Source: Glandiceps talaboti (lineage: Eukaryota; Hemichordata; Enteropneusta; Spengelidae). Taken from it: a stretch of 64,000 bases of DNA. A program made the translations under genes and the position numbers. This document shows, piece after piece, positions 36,691 through 47,240 of the stretch (position 1 is its first letter; every line of letters begins with the position of its first letter). The notes beneath the pieces are model-generated. The model did not search any database. It was not told the origin of the DNA and worked only from the letters and a program-made list of their open reading frames with translations. The stretch lies in the NCBI RefSeq assembly GCF_964340395.1, contig NC_135563.1:2618001-2682000 (forward strand), written 5' to 3'.

Positions 36691-38379
36691 TCAGTTTAAT
36701 TGTAATATTTATTCCACTGTCTTTTGTACTTTCTCTCTTGTTATGTTGATATGATTTTGAGTTTGTGGCAAATAAAATACTATATCTAAAATACATTATG
36801 AGGCAAATATATAAAATCAATATTGTCAGGTGGACAATCTGGAAAATTAAATTTGATAAATTAAAGTCAATATTCAAAATACTACAACAAAGACCACTAT
36901 ACGTTGTTATACATGTACATCTGTGAACGGCACAGTGTTTAAAAACATTAAATTTACTGGCATCAGGTTTGTAAACTTTCTAGTTCTCCGATCCGGCATC
37001 TGTGGAACTTTAAAATGTAACTTGAAAAGCATATATGGACTATCATAAACATTACTTACACACTTGTAAAAAATACCATGTCTAAAAACATCCTCCGTTG
37101 CGCTGAGAGGGGATTGGCAAATCGAAAAACTTGCATAATGTGCATATTGTGTCGGTTAAAAATTATTCCGTTTAATGAATTTTCCAGAACCCTTTCAATG
37201 CTAGCCTGTGGTTTATTTTGGCAAGGTTACCAAATGATTGAGCCCTATTCCAGAATACTCCCCATGGGTGATCAAGGTATGCTGTTCCTACGCCAAACCA
37301 CAATTGAATGGGGTTGGCTAAGTATCTCCAAATATAGATTACGATCCAACCTCTCCTTGCAAATCCCACACTTATAAAGAAATCTCTTATTATGTATGAA
37401 CACTGAAGTCGATTACCACTGTTATTTTATACTAGTGTATCATACATTTGCACATCTCCAGAATACGGGAAGTATGCCATATAACTGCACAAATGAAAAT
37501 CAGCGACAACGTTTTTTTGTGAGCTTGAAGGGAAGAGGGAACTGGGAAACAATTTGTACAAAATATTTTCTCATCAGCCCCCACCCCTTCCCTAAGTGCT
37601 GTTCGTTCCCTCGGTTTGCATTTGCGCGGAAATGTAATTCAGGCCAGATATACTCTCTGTCTAAAATAGGTGGAACAACATTATCCACATATTAGGGCAA
37701 GAAATGGCAAGACAACTAGTTTATTAACTGTTGAAAGCTTCATAAGACAGTTGATTTCTCGGGATTCAATTACGATATGAGCAGTCAAATTTTTGGTCGC
37801 TTCTTTCTTTATGTGAGGAGGATTTAATTTAGAAGTGTTTAAGACGATTTTTATGAAGATAGCACACTCGAGTAAACATATAACTATCAATCCAACAATA
37901 TATACCAATGACAACTGTCAATCAAACGTGTCACGTGAACTGATTGCTTTGGTAAATGAAAATATAATTTCATTGAGACACTGACCCGCCCCTGTGCTAC
38001 ATCCAAGTGGGACACACAGAAGTATCTTTATACGCATATAAAGTCCAGATACGTCCTGATAAAGGAAGTCAAAAGTACAAACCATGTTTGGCAGTGTCAT
38101 TTTATTTTGGTACATGCAAATGTATAATTGTTTTTTCTTCTGAGCTAACATAAAATGGAATATTAATGCTAGTACCTTTAGAATTCAAACTGTTCTTACT
38201 ACATTTATCAAGTAAACAAATATACCTCACGTCTGAATAAAGACTTGAATATGTGCTGAACAAGAAAAAATGAATCGATTAACTAGAGATTCTTACATTA
38301 ATACTTTGGTGACTTCTGCACAAATGTTGAAGACATTCATTGACATCACTGTACCAGTCATTCTGTAACGTACACGTAC
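36691..38379. other. No supported gene
   Basis: Frames up to 99 codons (37078-37377, 37396-37695) overlap equally long ones on the other strand and show no recognisable domain. No repeats stand out. This is the inner flank of FB copy 2. Confidence 0.55.
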
Positions 38380-40759
38380 TATAGCGTAGAATGCCTGCCA
38401 ATATTCGAAAATACAATACTGCAATGACTATATGCAATACTGCAATGACTATATGCAATACTGCAATGACTATATGCGATATGACTACATGAGATGACTA
38501 CATGAGGTGACTACATGCGATATGACTACATGCGATGTGACTACATGAGATGACTACATGAGATGACTACATGCGATATGACTACATGAGGTGACTACAT
38601 GCGATATGACTACATGAGATGACTACATGCGATATGACTACATGAGATGACTACATGCGATATGACTACATGAGGTGACTACATGCGATATGACTACATG
38701 CGATATGACTACATGAGATGACTACATGCGATATGACTACATGAGATGACTACATGCGACATGACTACATGAGATGACTATATGCAATACTGCGATGCGA
38801 GATGATGACATGATATGCGGCGATTTTGTAATGACGTTATGCCATTCGTAGATTATTCAATACGCATAATACGAGTATTGATATGAAACAGGCTAGGGAG
38901 TACTCCTCAGCATGTTGCACCGTTGCACGTGGTAAGAGGTGGACCATTTGATATCCGGGGGGGGGGGGGGGCTTGGAAGATTTCGGGGAAAAAAAGATGT
39001 CAAATGGATTTGCTTGAAAAAAAATCCGGATATGAGAGGGTGATGGAAAAAAAAGACGGACCACTACTGCTAGAAAAAAAAATGTCTTGGCAGGGAAATG
39101 ATGCACAGGTTCGAGTATACTGTTCAACTTGCTCGTACCTCTCCAACCAGGACACTTGTCAAATCATGACAAACAGTTTCAAACACATGTCAGGTACCAG
39201 TCAGTTTCGTTAGCATGTGGTACATATATATATATTTGTTCTTTTCTCTGTTTCTTTCGTAAATGGTTTAAATATTACTTCATGTAAGGGTTCATAAATA
39301 ACTATACATAACATTATACATATAATACATGTATTACCTAGCTACCACACTAGTTACAGAACATGCCATGTAAGTGTTTGGCTGTTTCACAATCAGTGCT
39401 TCACTTATCTTACACTTTGGGGCAAAAGTGAACTTGAAGGTTTTGTAATGGTAACCTTCATACTATTGGATAGTTTATAAAAGAACTTAATCTAAATTGT
39501 TCTAGTCTCTTCAGTATGAATTTGTCAAAAGGGATGCTATACTTCCTATTTCAGACACTACATGTATCGACACCACAACTCAAATTCAAGTTTCTATTGT
39601 ACACTAGGTATGACCTCCTAAAGTGCTCTAACACATCAGTAACTTTACTATACATGCAATATCAATGCCCCTATACCAATGTTACAGGCCCACTTTTATA
39701 ACATGGAAAACTTAGGTAAAAAGTTATATTTACTTTAGCTTTTCGATGCTTGGCAATATATATCTCAGAGGCTATGCATAACCTAAAAATTGCCTAAATA
39801 GAAACAAAAAACTGCAGATCTGGCGGGGGGACCCCTTGCACTCCATCACCCCAGAGGCCACTCATTCGTTAAACCAACAATAAGATTCACCAAAATCAAA
39901 TCAAAGTTCTTCCCTCCACCTCTTACTGTCAAGATGCTATGGAACTTTATTTCAAACATGTTTCAACCTTATGTAGTTGCTTTTTACATGTTAGAGCTGC
40001 CTTGTAAAGCTTGTAAATTATTGTCTGAAAGTGTCTGTGAATAGCCTAAACATTGCCTTTAGAAGTAAAAATCCTCCAGGCCGTTTTGTAGAACCCTAGA
40101 ACCCCCCCCCCATTCACACACACAATAACACACAAGAGGTGGACATATCCCAGTCTCAAAGCTCTTCCCTCTACAACTTACTGTCAGATGCTATGAAACT
40201 TTATTCAGGGGGGTCAGTGACTTTTTGTCGGCCCAATGGAAAAAAAACACTGACACCCCCCATCCCCCAAGCTTGAGAAACTGACTGGTCTATCTGAATG
40301 TTTGAGCTCACCAATCAAGTTTCCGATTTGTATTTTCAGTGTGTCACCATACCATGGCATAAAAACTGTCAACGATGTTTATTTAATTGAAAATCAAACA
40401 TGTATGAAATATGTAGTTTTCTAAATATAATATGTGTGTCATAGAACATCTTTTTACTCTCTCTATTACCGTGTGCCAAAACCAAACAGAAAATTGTGGC
40501 AACAAATGTAGGTGTTCAACATTGACGTAAAAAAAAATACGGATATCTCAGAAAAGCAAAGAAAAAAAAAGTTGCCAGCATAGGCGAAGGAGAAAAAATA
40601 ATTCTCAGGCAAGCAGGTGGGGAAAAAAATAATGACTCTCCACCAATCTTCAAAGCCCCCCAGGATATCGAATGGTCTACCCCTTATGCATATTGAATAA
40701 TCTACGAATGGCATAACGTCATTACAAAATCGCCGCATATCATGTCATCATCTCGCATC

Positions 40760-41048
40760 GCAGTATAGCATGTAGTCATCTCATGTAGTCATCTCATGTA
40801 GTCACATCGCATGTAGTCACCTCATGTAGTCATATCGCATGTAGTCATCTCATATAGTCATATCGCATGTAGTCATCTCATGTAGTCATCTAATGTAGTC
40901 GCATCGCATGTAGTCACCTCATGTAGTCATATCGCATGTAGTCATCTCATGTAGTCACATCGCATGTAGTCACATCGCATGTAGTCATATCGCATGTAAT
41001 CATATCGCATATAGTCATTGCAGTATTGCATATAGTCATTGCAGTATT
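40760..41048. repeat. Right TIR array of foldback copy 2, up to the LINE
   Basis: CATGTAGTCATATCGC-type units pass into two GCATATAGTCATTGCAGTAT units. The final 34 bp (41015-41048) are repeated exactly at 46092-46125 on the other side of the LINE. Confidence 0.95.
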
Positions 41049-41211
41049 AATAATGTTTAGTTTATTTCAAATGCTAAGGCCTCGGCCCATCGCACAAAAC
41101 ATTTTACATAACAGTAGAGAAGAAAAGGAACAAAGAACTGAGTATCATTCTACTAATAATTACCGGAAAAATACTTAAAGGTAAAAATATGACAGGGGAG
41201 AACATATACAT

Positions 41212-44200
41212 CTATGTTTGCTGAACAAAACTAGTACGAGTGTTGAAAGCTTTATGAACAAAAACTGATAGTTTGTATTGGACTACTTCATTCTTGCATG
41301 CCAGTAAGGAAAAACATTTTTCTTTCGTGGGGTGAACTCTAAATCTTTGAGGAATAAAATCTACTATATGGTCGTTATATAAGGGGCAAAACAATATAAA
41401 ATGACATTCATCCTCAACAACTGTAAAACCTTGTCTTTTACAATATAGACACACTCTAAGTTCAACAGGAATAGGTGGATTACAATGGCGTCCCACTTCA
41501 ATTGCTAAATTGTGACTAGAACAACGGAGCTTAGCAAGATCAAATTTAAATTTTATGATTTTAACACATGAGAGGTACAGTTCAGGTTCAAGCATTGACT
41601 TAAAATTTACATAACTGCGCATGCGTCGAGAGTCATTAAGTGAGGCTGACCAATCTTGTCTGTAACAATCTTGTAGTCTTTTACAAAACAAATTTAAAAA
41701 GGTTTTTGGGTCCCCCACCTGTTGTTCAAACCAAACAACCCCGAAACCGTATCTGAATAATAATTCTCTTATCTTTGTTGCCCACGTGGTCCTACCAGCA
41801 GAGTCTAGATGTTTTAACATTTCGTAACACGCTCTTGGGTAACGAGTATTGTTCATTTGTACAAGTTTCAGCCAGTAAGAGATACATCGCTTCATATACA
41901 CACAAGAAAGTGGAAATCTACCACACTCACCCAGAAGTACTTCTGAGTTTACAGATGAGTTCACACCCATAAGAAATCTACAAAATTTGAATTGTACACG
42001 TTCAATGATCGGGGTATATTCATATCCCCAAATTTCAGCGCCATAGCAGATCACTGGTACAACACACGTGTCAAAAAGCTTAAAGGCCTGGATTAGGGGA
42101 AGACCGCCTAGTTTTTTGATAACAACTTGAATTTGATAAATAGCCTTATTTCCTTTAGAAGACAGGTTCTCCTTGGCAGGTGACCAAGAAAGCCTTGAAG
42201 AAAAGAGTATTCCAAGATAATTATAGTGTTTGACAACATTTACCGGCGATCCTCTATAAAACCATTTCTCATACTTTTTAAGAATACCCCCATTCCTAAA
42301 AACCATAATTTTAGACTTGTCTAAATTTACTGACATACCCCAATGATCACAGAACAATTCAAGTTGATTCAATTTCCTTTGTAAATGTATAGGCAAGTCT
42401 GCAACATCAGCAACGTCATCAGCATACATAATGATGCCTAGATTATTGAAATCATTATTTACAAAAATTCCTCCACTGTTACTCTTGTTCATATAAGCAG
42501 TAAGCTCATTTATAAATAAACTGAAAAGAAGAGGGCTCAACATACACCCTTGCCTGGTGCCAACTTTACAATTAAAATAATCTGTTAATCCACCATTACA
42601 AAGAACACAAGATTCAATATTGTCGTACATAGATCTAAGAACTTTCAAAATGTTTCCATGCAAGTTATAAGATATTAATCTATGCCACAGGTACCTGTGG
42701 GTAACACGGTCGAACGCTTTAGAAAAGTCAATAAAAATACAATACATACGACCCTTTTTCTGAGTTAAATATTTTTGAACTAAAGATTGTAGTGTGAAAA
42801 TATTGTCCATTGTGCTGTATCCCTTTCTAAAGCCAGCCTGTGCTTCATTGATTATGAATGCTTCGTCCGCCCAACTCACTAAACGCTTATTAATAATTTT
42901 AGTGAAAATCTTACTCATGGACGATAACAGAGAAATCCCACGAAAATTATTAACTTCGGTCAAAGGACCTTTTTTATGAAGTGGATAAATTATTCCTTTC
43001 CCCCAACTACTAGGAAATGTACCTGTTTTAATAATTACATTAAACAGATCACATAAACATTGGTGGAGAATATCATTACTGTTTTTGAACATTTCATTTA
43101 CAAGTCCATCGGGGCCTGGTGACTTGCAGTTTTGTAGATCATTAATACACTTGCTGACTTCCGTTAATGTGATTTCTCTATTGACATCCAATGGTAAGTT
43201 AAGGTTACATAACTCACACAAATTGTCATGCTTAAGAAGATCTTCTGTAATTTTCCTATCAAAAGCACAATCTACAGTCAGTGGCGAAGTGTTCAGTAAT
43301 TCTTTAAAATAATTTAACCATACATTTGAGCCAATCTTGTCGGTGGGAGAACAACTTTTTCTAGCACCTCTAATTTCTTTGATATTTTTCCAAAACTTAG
43401 AAGGGTCGTTCACATTAACTAATAAAATGTTACGTTGTTTTGTTTTGTACTCTTTACTTTTGGTTCTACAAATTATTTTATAACCCTTTCGTGCTTCAAT
43501 GTATTGTATTAGATCACTTTGAGCATTTGATCTACGGTAGTTATTTAATAGTTCAAACTTCTTCTTTCTTGCAAATATACAATCTCTATCCCACCACGGT
43601 TTATTGTTATCACTACAACCCTTAAGTTGTTCATTTCCACTAGATATCATCATGCCAACTCCAGCCCTTGAGTAAATCTCTGTTAAAGTATTCAGTGCTT
43701 TGTCTAAGTCAAAGCATTCTATAGCCTGATAAAACACGTGATGCAACTGAGTGAACAAATCATCCTGTAATCTTTGTTTAAAATTCTCCACTAAACTAGG
43801 CTTCCAACGAAATTTGTTCCAAGTTTCTAGTTGTATTGAATGTTCGTTTACATTATCGGTATTTTTTACTACATCATCACTTGGGAAGGAAAAGGAGCAC
43901 TGGATAGGAAAGTGATCCGAAACATCCAGTGTACCAACTGTGAACTCATGAATAAAATTAAATAAAGATGAGCTAAGTATTACATAATCGACTATGCTGA
44001 CTCCATTACTCGTACAGCAGGTGTAATTCCCTTCAGTATCACCTTGACACCGGCCATTTACTAAATGAACATGTTGCTTGTAACATAATTCAATTAACGA
44101 CCGACCAAAATTATTCACTACATTGTCTCGCGATTTCCTTGGTATTTCAAAGTCGTCTGTTTCGTATTCCAGTTGATGAAAAGTATTTTCTTCACAATCT

Positions 44201-44481
44201 ACAACAAAATCAGGTAAATTCCCAACTCTCGCATTAAAGTCTCCTAATAATATGAAATCAAAGTTATCAAACTGTGTACATAATTCAACAATATAATTTT
44301 CTAACCTTAAAATACCATTTGGTTCACCCTCACTGTAAATTACGGAACCCTCAGGTGAGATGTAAACACCACCAACAATGATATCACGTGGTGTTTGAAG
44401 AGCTTTTCGGTCAATTTGCAAAAATACAACATTCTCATATTCTCTGTGAATTCTTTTCACGTATTTATCTATTTCTTTCAA
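41212..44481 (-). CDS. LINE ORF2: endonuclease, reverse transcriptase, C-terminal zinc motif (1089-aa open frame)
   Basis: The open frame includes most of the APE endonuclease (LLGDFNARVG at about residue 79, SDHFPIQC at about 192). RT follows with IIYPLHKKGPLTEVNNFRGI, then IDFSKAFDRVTHR at about 582, GTRQGCMLSPLLFSLFINEL, and catalytic YADD at about 686 followed by the unusual repeat VADVAD. A C-terminal CLYC...DECHFILFCPLY Cys-His motif begins near 1010. The first endonuclease block (VAWNARGLK, SETWAE) lies upstream in another frame at about 44580-44705, separated by a break at an A/T homopolymer near 44578. With that repaired the protein would be near 1,165 aa, normal for LINE ORF2. The clade is uncertain; it is not the CR1-like type at 33-36 kb. 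Confidence 0.93.
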   Translation of the reverse strand: MKEIDKYVKRIHREYENVVFLQIDRKALQTPRDIIVGGVYISPEGSVIYSEGEPNGILRLENYIVELCTQFDNFDFILLGDFNARVGNLPDFVVDCEENTFHQLEYETDDFEIPRKSRDNVVNNFGRSLIELCYKQHVHLVNGRCQGDTEGNYTCCTSNGVSIVDYVILSSSLFNFIHEFTVGTLDVSDHFPIQCSFSFPSDDVVKNTDNVNEHSIQLETWNKFRWKPSLVENFKQRLQDDLFTQLHHVFYQAIECFDLDKALNTLTEIYSRAGVGMMISSGNEQLKGCSDNNKPWWDRDCIFARKKKFELLNNYRRSNAQSDLIQYIEARKGYKIICRTKSKEYKTKQRNILLVNVNDPSKFWKNIKEIRGARKSCSPTDKIGSNVWLNYFKELLNTSPLTVDCAFDRKITEDLLKHDNLCELCNLNLPLDVNREITLTEVSKCINDLQNCKSPGPDGLVNEMFKNSNDILHQCLCDLFNVIIKTGTFPSSWGKGIIYPLHKKGPLTEVNNFRGISLLSSMSKIFTKIINKRLVSWADEAFIINEAQAGFRKGYSTMDNIFTLQSLVQKYLTQKKGRMYCIFIDFSKAFDRVTHRYLWHRLISYNLHGNILKVLRSMYDNIESCVLCNGGLTDYFNCKVGTRQGCMLSPLLFSLFINELTAYMNKSNSGGIFVNNDFNNLGIIMYADDVADVADLPIHLQRKLNQLELFCDHWGMSVNLDKSKIMVFRNGGILKKYEKWFYRGSPVNVVKHYNYLGILFSSRLSWSPAKENLSSKGNKAIYQIQVVIKKLGGLPLIQAFKLFDTCVVPVICYGAEIWGYEYTPIIERVQFKFCRFLMGVNSSVNSEVLLGECGRFPLSCVYMKRCISYWLKLVQMNNTRYPRACYEMLKHLDSAGRTTWATKIRELLFRYGFGVVWFEQQVGDPKTFLNLFCKRLQDCYRQDWSASLNDSRRMRSYVNFKSMLEPELYLSCVKIIKFKFDLAKLRCSSHNLAIEVGRHCNPPIPVELRVCLYCKRQGFTVVEDECHFILFCPLYNDHIVDFIPQRFRVHPTKEKCFSLLACKNEVVQYKLSVFVHKAFNTRTSFVQQT

Positions 44482-44708
44482 AATAAATAAACAAACACCA
44501 CCTGAATATCTTCCGAAATTACTGGTTCGTTTCCTGAAAGTAGAGTAACACTTGTGAGTTGGTAGCCAATCGAAAAAAATCGTTCATTGACTCAGCCCAA
44601 GTTTCTGATACACAAACTATGGAAAACTTAGAAAAGTATTTCTTGATGGCAGTATCATGGACGTGTGCTTTCAACCCCCTCGCATTCCAAGCAACAATGG
44701 ATTGAATA
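44482..44708 (-). pseudogene. LINE ORF2 N-terminal endonuclease segment, out of frame
   Basis: Minus-strand translation gives VAWNARGLKAHVHDTAIKKY and VCVSETWAESMND, the catalytic Asn and Glu blocks of an APE endonuclease. It then needs a one-base shift near 44578 (a run of seven A on the + strand) to join the frame reading FDWLPTHKCYS...GGVCLFILKEIDKY and on into ORF2. The break may be a real mutation or a homopolymer sequencing error. Confidence 0.8.
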
Positions 44709-44794
44709 TTTTTAACCGAGTTGATATAAGAAATTCTATCGCTACATATGTTTTCTCTATGTGAACAATTTGTTACCGGGGCCTGGCCACACCT

Positions 44795-45959
44795 CTAAAT
44801 AGAAACTAGTTCATTTGTTTTGTCACTAATTTTATACTTTTTACCTTCAATTACCAATTTATCATATGATAAGTAAGCTGGTTTTCCTTCGTCTCTAGCC
44901 TTTACGAGAAAAGCAATAAGTTTTTTCCTAGCACGCCGAACTGTGGGTGGAAAATCTTCACTTACGCTAAGCCCAGAATCCTTGGTCAAAGTGCCCCGCG
45001 CTTTCTGTAATAACTAATATCGCCGAGCGAGTCTTGTACGATAGGAACTTGACGATAATCGGTCGCGGGTAGTCTTTTTTCGTTCTTACGTTAAGTCTAT
45101 GTGCTCGTTCAATTTGTACTTCTTTCTCGTCGTCCGCTTTTTCAATGTCTAATTCTGTCTTTAGCATTACACGAACCATGTTCTCACAGTCGTCCCATGT
45201 CTCATTTCTGTCTTCCTTTAACCCTCTGATAATTAGGTTATTTCGACAAGTTTGAGAACGAAGTCCAACAGCTTCGCGTTCCAATTCTGCAATTCTGTCT
45301 GACATTTTTTTATTTTCCTCAACCAATTCGTCTTGTTTCGTTTGGATCTCATTCACGGTTTTGGTAACTTTTCTCATGTCATACTTTAGTGATTTAATGT
45401 CTGCACGGATAGCCTTTACAATAGATAGTACAGATTCACCTGTTTCGTCCTCAGTTTCCATGTCGTCTATATCTAGTATGTCACCTCTCGTAGATAATTT
45501 CATCTGTCTTGTCTTAGGAGGGCCTGGATTAAGTTCGACATCACCGGCTTGAAGTAGAAGACTTGGAATGTACGGCATGGTGACAAGTTCATGTTTGAGA
45601 TCAATTTTCAGATACTTGAATTTCCAGGTGTGCATTACGTCACTGGTGTGGAAACGTAGCCCAATTTCGTTCGAGATTTTGTCACTGTTTTCTGGAAAGT
45701 ATAGGAGACGTTTCTCAAAGGACAGTCTACCACTACTTTCTAACCATGAAGAAAGTTGGTCTTTACCACGAAGAATAATTTCAGTACCTGCATACACCAC
45801 TCCGGTGATTAGAAGACAGCAGAGCAACCTGTAACAGACTTCGTTAGCTGGCGTCCATACTGTGTAGGGCGTGTACCGCTCAGCCGATACGTTTTTCCAA
45901 CTGCTTGGCTGCACAAAACCACCAATTAGTGCTCTCCAGGTTTCTACACCGACACCCAT
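44795..45959 (-). CDS. LINE ORF1: 2A peptide, coiled coil and RRM-like RNA-binding domain (one frameshift)
   Basis: The start ATG has a strong context (AGCATGG). Residues about 42-62 (CYRLLCCLLITGVVYAGTEI) are hydrophobic and signal-like. Residues 134-147 read LLLQAGDVELNPGP, a consensus 2A translational-recoding peptide. An acidic stretch and a coiled coil (SLKYDMRKVTKTVNEIQTKQ through RIAELEREA) follow, then an L1-ORF1-like RNA-binding part (NNLIIRGLKEDRNETWDDCE, IERAHRLN, PRPIIVKFL). Near 44985 the frame shifts by one base, after which RGTLTKDSGLSVSEDFPP and VRRARKKLIAFL complete the usual C-terminal domain to 44795. Its role would be nucleic-acid chaperoning for the LINE RNP. Confidence 0.9.
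45519..45560 (-). other. 2A self-separating peptide coding segment
   Basis: It encodes LLLQAGDVELNPGP, matching D-(V/I)-E-x-N-P-G-P with the upstream Leu-rich, Gly-Asp context. Known 2A peptides cause ribosomes to skip the Gly-Pro bond, releasing the upstream protein. Here that would separate a 146-residue signal-bearing leader from the RNA-binding ORF1 protein. Confidence 0.92.
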
Positions 45960-46125
45960 GCTATTATAGCCGTATTGTAATTACTGTAGACTAAACTGGG
46001 CCAGTATTTTGTCATCTAGTACAAAAAACTTGGCAAGAACAGCGGAGCTCAAACAAAACGCAGCTACCCTGTTGCTGGCCAGCGCCCTCAATCATTGCAG
46101 TATTGCATATAGTCATTGCAGTATT

Positions 46126-46160
46126 GAATTTTCGAATATTGGCAGGCATTCAACGCCATA
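46126..46160. repeat. Right terminus of foldback copy 2
   Basis: The sequence contains AATTTTCGAATATTGGCAGG and ends ACGCCATA. It is the inverse of the left termini at 18334 and 38380, with one or two differences each. Confidence 0.95.
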
Positions 46161-46494
46161 CACCCCAGACGTGACACTTCCAGAACGGACGCCTTGCCGT
46201 AGGTAGTGTCACTCAATGTCCCTCTCGGTCTAGCCAACGTGCGGGGTAAGAGTTTATGTACTATTTATAATTCATTATACTTGTGTTACTTTTATTAGTC
46301 CCATTTAATGAATTATTGTTCGCCTTATGTATCTGCTTTGAGTTGTGTAAACTTTCGTATGCTTTTCTTTTTTTGTATACTCATTGTAGGTTTTTCTAGT
46401 TGTCTATTGTCTACACGTGAGTGTGAATAAAGTCTTGTTGGAGATTGAGTGAAACGTGTCTCTTTGCCGCAGTTATTTAGTGACCCCGGTCACA
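46161..46494 (+). mobile_element. gypsy 3' LTR, right part (resumes after the 27.8-kb insertion)
   Basis: The segment begins with the second copy of CACCCCAGA (46161-46169). It contains a poly(A) signal GAATAAAGTC at about 46427 followed by TTGTTGGAGATTGAGTG, and ends CCCCGGTCACA. TCACA mirrors the TGTGA start at 18224, as LTR ends should. With 18224-18333 it forms one LTR of about 435 bp with the TATA box upstream and the poly(A) signal downstream. Confidence 0.82.
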
Positions 46495-46507
46495 GAGTCA
46501 TAGCCCT

Positions 46508-46600
46508 ACATCTGGACGAAGATATTATCTGGATTGTACCTACCTAACCATGCTAACAGCGAGTACCTTAAGTAAGACTACTTTCGTTGTTTAGGAAAAG
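46508..46600 (+). repeat. Exon-like repeated segment, copy a
   Basis: It shares GAAGATATTATCT, ATTGTACCTACCTAAC and TACCTTAAGTAAGAC with 48190-48285 (GAAGATACTATCT, ATTGTACCTACTTAAC, TACCTTAGGTAAGAT). The second copy ends in a textbook splice donor, AG/GTAAGA, while this copy has AA/GTAAGA. Function unknown. Confidence 0.6.
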
Positions 46601-47164
46601 TGTTTCACTGAAAAATTCTGTAATTTTGGTAGCGTGGTTGGTAGACGACCGAATGCTACTGGAATTTCGTGCTAATTACGATTAGTGTTAGCCCATTACA
46701 TGGCCATAATTACAATTAGTTTTACTATTAGCTCTACGAATTTCTACAAAATTTCAACAAACTCCTCACTTATTTCGAATAAAAAATCCCCGTCCAAACT
46801 ATCAGGTTTGGAAAAAAATTCACGGTTTTCACTGAGCAGGTGCCTCCTCCATCTTTAAAATTTCCCGCCCATGTGGCATGACCCAAATTCCACATTCAAG
46901 GTGTTGAGTGCGGAAGTTATCGATCCTTGCTTCCTACGCCAACTGGCTAAATTCTTCCTGTCACCCGTTTAATCTCCCCTCCACTGTCTATGGTTTAATT
47001 AAACGTTAAACTTTATTTATTGGTATTTCCTGCAGTTACAGCAATATTAAAGTAATTTTGACTGTGTTAAAACAAATTCAGAAGTTTCCTTTGTTTAGTG
47101 CAAAAGATTCTTTGAATGAATTAGCACAGCGCTGAATAAATTAATTACTCAGTCCCTAGTTGTA

Positions 47165-47240
47165 ACTATATATAATAATAATAATAATGTTAGTTTTTAT
47201 ATAGCACTTTCCCACTTTGTGTTCAAAGCGCTTTATAATT
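47165..47240. repeat. (AAT)n plus ATATAGCACTTTCCC...AAAGCGCTTTATAA element end
   Basis: TAATAATAATAATAATG is followed by TTTTTATATAGCACTTTCCC and TTCAAAGCGCTTTATAATTA. Recurrent sequence of this form is widespread at the ends of short interspersed elements in many aquatic animals. Only this end is recognisable. Confidence 0.5.

Larger units (their letters stand above)
41049..46091 (-). mobile_element. Near full-length 5-kb APE-type LINE with a 2A-bearing ORF1
   Basis: The LINE lies on the minus strand inside FB copy 2, with 34-bp direct repeats at 41015-41048 and 46092-46125. Because the target is itself repetitive, the true duplication may be shorter. From its 5' end: a leader of about 130 bp, ORF1 (45959 to 44795), then ORF2 (about 44708 to 41212), then a 3' UTR of about 160 bp ending ACATTATT without a long poly(A). 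Two single-base frame breaks, near 44985 in ORF1 and 44578 in ORF2, are the only obvious defects, so insertion looks recent. Confidence 0.9.
18334..46160. mobile_element. 27.8-kb segment bounded by foldback termini and a 9-bp duplication
   Basis: Both ends are the same inverted terminus, TATGGCGTAGAATGCC on the left and the complement of TATGGCGTTGAATGCC on the right, and both continue into CTGCCAATATTCGAAAAT. The flanks are direct repeats CACCCCAGA within one gypsy LTR. The simplest reading is insertion of the whole segment as a unit, using the outer end of FB copy 1 and the outer end of FB copy 2. Known parallels are Drosophila foldback (FB) elements, which have long repetitive TIRs, make 9-bp duplications and can mobilise DNA lying between two copies. 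Later growth by nested insertion, a rearrangement or an assembly join are alternatives. Confidence 0.6.
38380..46160. mobile_element. Foldback-type element, copy 2, complete but interrupted by a LINE
   Basis: It starts TATAGCGTAGAATGCCTGCC and has the same architecture as copy 1: terminus, 21-bp units, GACTACATG array (38470-38770), inner TIR, 1.8-kb core, inverted inner TIR (40670-40750), inverted array (40760-41015). Its right terminal part is at 46092-46160 because a LINE occupies 41049-46091. Its left flank (TACACGTAC) does not match its right flank (CACCCCAGA), so it lacks its own duplication. The core is very similar to copy 1 but has shorter G/C runs and lacks about 75 bp present near 19810-19885. 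No transposase frame is visible. Confidence 0.88.

Noticed and set aside
37078-37695. Two 99-codon forward frames
   Set aside because: Similar-length frames lie on the opposite strand, and there is no recognisable domain, promoter or splice context.
38371-46169. An independent insertion of foldback copy 2 with its own target duplication
   Set aside because: Its left flank TACACGTAC does not match its right flank CACCCCAGA. The right flank matches the left flank of copy 1 instead.
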